Source of the DNA: Allolobophora icterica
Taxonomy: Eukaryota; Annelida; Clitellata; Crassiclitellata; Lumbricidae
DNA: 64,000 nucleotides
NCBI GenBank assembly: GCA_963556255.1
Contig: OY744608.1
Span: 28,743,028-28,807,027 of the forward strand
Reading direction: 5' to 3'
Every line of letters starts with the position of its first letter. The first letter of the stretch is position 1. The notes beneath the pieces are model-generated. The model searched no databases. It saw only the letters and a program-made list of their open reading frames with translations, and was not told where the DNA came from. Of this stretch, positions 57,331 through 64,000 are shown piece by piece. A program made the translations under genes and the position numbers.

Positions 57331-57824
57331 CTATATAGTCAAAATTTGGGTGACTCGCAGATATGTGAGACAAGTACTAAAACTGTTCACCGAATGAAAT
57401 GTACAAATATGACATGCACTTCTGCTTCTTTATATTGTTGTGGTCTAAACTCTAATGTCTCGTAAAGTTGCCACTGAAGTGTCTTATTGTTGTCAGGTAA
57501 TTATCAACATATATTGTGGTCTGTATCTATGAGCAGTTGAGCATCAGTGCATGAGTATACATAGGCCATATCTGATATACAAGACCGCATTGCTGTTTTT
57601 TGCAGAAAGGATCACACAATTACCTGCTTTAACATTGCAGTAAATAAATAGTATACGTAATTGGTCGACAGCCACACTAACTGACATGCAGGCACTAGTA
57701 AATATATAGGCTAATTTTATGACCTTGGTACAGGAGTCTTGCAAAAAGAATGTCAATACTGGATTGTCCGCCTTGGCATGTATATACTCTAAAGATTGCG
57801 TTAGTTCCATTATATCTTACCTTA

Positions 57825-58386
57825 TCTTATCTTATATGATTATTTATAAAGCGTCTCTCACAGCATAGACTATTCAGAGGCGCTCCCAGCGTGTCAGCCC
57901 CGAGGGAAAAGAAAGGTCTTCAGGCAGCGGAGAGAAGAGGGCGAGATCCCAAGCAATATCTTGCTATATACGGAGATAGGGGCAGGTCATTCCATAGGGA
58001 AGGGCCAAGGATGGCAAAAGCACGATGCTGAGCCATCGAAGTCCTTGCGCGAGGGACAAGTAGATCAAGGCGGTCAGCAGACCGAAGAGGGCGGGAAGAG
58101 AGAGCAGATAGGTCGCAGAGGTATTTAGGAGCTTTTCCCAGTTGAGTCATATATAGAGACCATGCATGCAGAAGGACCTTGTATTGGATGCGGGAAGCAA
58201 CAGGAAGGCAGTGAAGTATACATCAGTCATAAAGGTAGTTATGTGAGAGAAGCGAGGAAAACAGGCAATGAGCCTGGCAGCCGCGTTCAGAACAGACTGC
58301 ATGCAGAGCTGAAAAGCGCGCTTTATAGGGAGTCCAGCAAACAATGAATTGCAATAGTCAATGCGGCAGCAAATGAAATAGTTAGT

Positions 58387-58387
<1 letters not shown>
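57825..58387 (-). mobile_element. CR1/L2-type LINE 3' part, antisense
   Basis: The minus strand shows an Asp-Tyr-Cys-Asn-Ser-Leu-Phe-Ala-Gly-Leu-Pro block (about 58320-58350), an Ala-Ala-Arg-Leu-Ile block, an Arg-Leu-Asp-Leu-Leu-Val-Pro block, and an Ala-Ile-Leu-Gly-Pro-Ser-Leu-Trp-Asn-Asp-Leu-Pro block (about 57980-58020). A TATAAATAATCATATAAGATA-like 3' end follows. Frameshifted. The AT repeat at 58388 cuts it. Confidence 0.7.

Positions 58388-58473
<86 letters not shown>
58388..58473. repeat. (AT)n microsatellite, left of pogo-like element
   Basis: TA dinucleotide repeat that appears to have been the target site of the following DNA transposon. Confidence 0.95.
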
Positions 58474-61905
<3,432 letters not shown>

Positions 61906-61913
61906 TATAACGC

Positions 61914-62773
61914 CAGTCTTGTTGTCAATACCTTTAACCTCAAGACCAAGACCAAGACCAAGACTTTGAACCTCGAGACCAAGACCAAGACTTTGAACCT
62001 CGAGACCAAGACCAAGACCAAGACCCAAAAAAATCACATTCAGGCCAAGACTTCTTTTCCTTGCAAAAAATTGTCAAGTCTGACTACTCGCTATGTTAAT
62101 GAAAAAGTTAGTCTTTTATTTTATTAAAGCAAATTAACTTTAAGTGCAGACTGCAGAGAATTCAGAATTCGTATTTATAAAAGTCCTTCATGTAAATATT
62201 ATTCCAAATGCCTTTTGTATTTTATAAAAACTAATTCGCTCAGAATTTTCTGACCAAGACGTGCCTGTGGGATCTCATCAAATTTCGCCATGTGAAAAAA
62301 TACTTTCCATAGGTGCTGAAGTCGCTGGCACACACCGTAGCTTTTCAAGCATTAGATTTAAATGTACAAATCGTGAGCCTTTTCTGATATCCTCCCATGC
62401 TTTATCAGACCGTCTGGCTCAGAAAAAGTCTCGGCAGGGCTTCCAGATACAGCATAACTTATTTTATTTGCTGCTGCCGATTGGTTTTCCTGACCAACAA
62501 GACTTGTATCCGTCCATAGGTATTTGTCGTAGGCTAGGGCCTATGATGCCAAGAGGCTTGATAATTTTTTTAATTCTTGAGCTTTGTTAAATGACTTCAT
62601 ATTGACAGCCGGTCTTGGTCTTGGTCTTGCGAGACCAAGACTTTGAACCTCAAGACCAAGACTTTGAACCTCAAGACCAAGACCATTGACTTTTGGTCTC
62701 AAGACCAAGACTTTTAAAAACGAACTCGAGTGCACTCGAGACCAAGACCTTGGTCTCGAGGACAACAAGTCTG
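61914..62773. mobile_element. hAT-like non-autonomous element B, uninterrupted copy
   Basis: 860 bp. Starts CAGTCTTGTTGTC, ends with the complement, and is flanked by a perfect 8-bp duplication TATAACGC (61906-61913 and 62774-62781). It carries the same AAGACC arrays at both ends and the same AT-rich middle as 38225-38919 plus 54103-54319. At about 62588-62605 it holds the unoccupied form of the Polinton insertion site. Confidence 0.93.
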
Positions 62774-62932
62774 TATAACGCCATTGTTTAAGTTGGTCCA
62801 TCTGTTGCGGTTTTGTGTGTTGCTGTGAAATTTCGATGGTTTTTATTTACATTTACATTAACATTATAGGCTAAAGGCCCCTATAGTTAATAGGACTTTT
62901 TATTGTTCCTTGTAAATTCTTCAATATCTGAC

Positions 62933-63004
<72 letters not shown>
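62933..63004. repeat. (ATT)n microsatellite
   Basis: Perfect ATT repeats. Confidence 0.95.
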
Positions 63005-63007
<3 letters not shown>

Positions 63008-63127
63008 TTATCATTATTACTATTATTATTATGGTCTTGCTGACATCTCCACATTCAGAAAATCGAGTTCCACGCCGCTGCCTCCGTTAAGAAGACGATG
63101 GGTTTTTCAATTACTACTACTGCTGCT

Positions 63128-63253
<126 letters not shown>

Positions 63254-63315
63254 TTAATATTTGGCGCCCGAGGTGTGACCCTCAGGCTCTTAGAGATTGA
63301 GAACGTGCGTGTTAA

Positions 63316-63451
<136 letters not shown>

Positions 63452-63463
63452 ATTGAAAAACCA

Positions 63464-64000
63464 AAAGCGAACCGCACATTGGTGAACAAGTAGAGAAAAA
63501 CATAAAACAGAAATAACAAGAAGATAATAATATTTCAAAAAAGGAGTGTAAATTGAAAAAAAAAATAATTATTATTAATACACCCGCGTATAGGTCTATA
63601 GGCATTAGCTATGGACTGCATGGCTATCTGGTACCTTAAACTTCGTATATTATGGGCACTACATGCGATTCACATGTGTATTCAAAGTGTATCAGTCATC
63701 GGCATCTTCTTAGAGAATAATTGCGTGCAGCCAGCAGTAGAGGAGTCAGAACCAAATCGCAACCAACATGGCTAATCACTTGTCCGCCGACAATCGCTCA
63801 ACTCCTAATAAGCGTTGACCGCCAGCAAATTAATATGTCTAATGGATGTCCGAACGGATTAGGACCTCAACAAATCTGAACCAAATTACGCTGAATTGAA
63901 GCTAATTCGGTTGACATTCTGCCCGAGAAGTTTCGTCACAACGACGAGTCGATTCGAGATTAATTCCGCTGTTCGCCATATTGAACGCGCCGAGCATTAT
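63464..64000. other. Intergenic, no gene
   Basis: Unique-looking sequence up to the window end. No coding region recognised. Confidence 0.45.

Overview
The window is metazoan nuclear DNA, probably from a marine invertebrate. The evidence is long microsatellites (ATT, CATA, GACA, GGAT, AT), many decayed CR1/L2-type LINEs with short simple-repeat 3' tails, abundant hAT transposons with 8-bp target duplications, one homeobox-type coding exon with a consensus splice donor, and a 200-base assembly gap. Species cannot be settled from the sequence. There is no sign of a prokaryotic genome.

The main content is a nearly complete Polinton/Maverick element (virus-like giant DNA transposon, related to adintoviruses) at 38920-54102. 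It is 15,183 bp, has identical 361-bp terminal inverted repeats, starts with AG, and is flanked by a perfect 6-bp duplication ACTGTT. It carries 15 recognisable genes. Left block on the minus strand: SSB-like protein, integrase with chromodomain, zinc-ribbon/PLA2 protein. Middle block on the plus strand: packaging ATPase, probable penton-type minor capsid, membrane-active small proteins, dUTPase-like protein, double-jelly-roll major capsid, SAP/NUMOD1-like acidic protein. Right block on the minus strand: fibre with C1q-like head, adenain-type protease, protein-primed DNA polymerase B. At least three genes are broken (minor capsid, major capsid, polymerase), and the integrase has no ATG and an unusually short D-to-E spacing, so this copy is probably dead. 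Most gene starts share a TATAAAATG-like context.

The Polinton is the innermost layer of a four-level nest: a minus-strand LINE is split by a hAT element (37588-54447), which contains a non-autonomous hAT (38225-54319), which contains the Polinton. A second copy of the middle element at 61914-62773 gives the unoccupied version of the Polinton target site.

Left of the nest (1-37 kb): LINE fragments, a mariner-type element (5106-5900), hAT elements with 8-bp duplications (1129-1275, 11726-13795, 12017-13777, 21963-23462, 28188-28493, 29873-32299, 30752-31543, 37842-38134), a first coding exon of a probable Vsx/Chx10-like homeobox gene (18228-19074, minus), a dimeric satellite (28.8-32.7 kb) broken by transposons, and a purine-rich minisatellite (36.2-36.6 kb). 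Right of the nest (54.4-64 kb): LINE fragments, a pogo-like DNA transposon set in an AT microsatellite (58474-60213), and ATT repeats. Apart from the Polinton and the homeobox exon, no intact protein-coding gene is supported.
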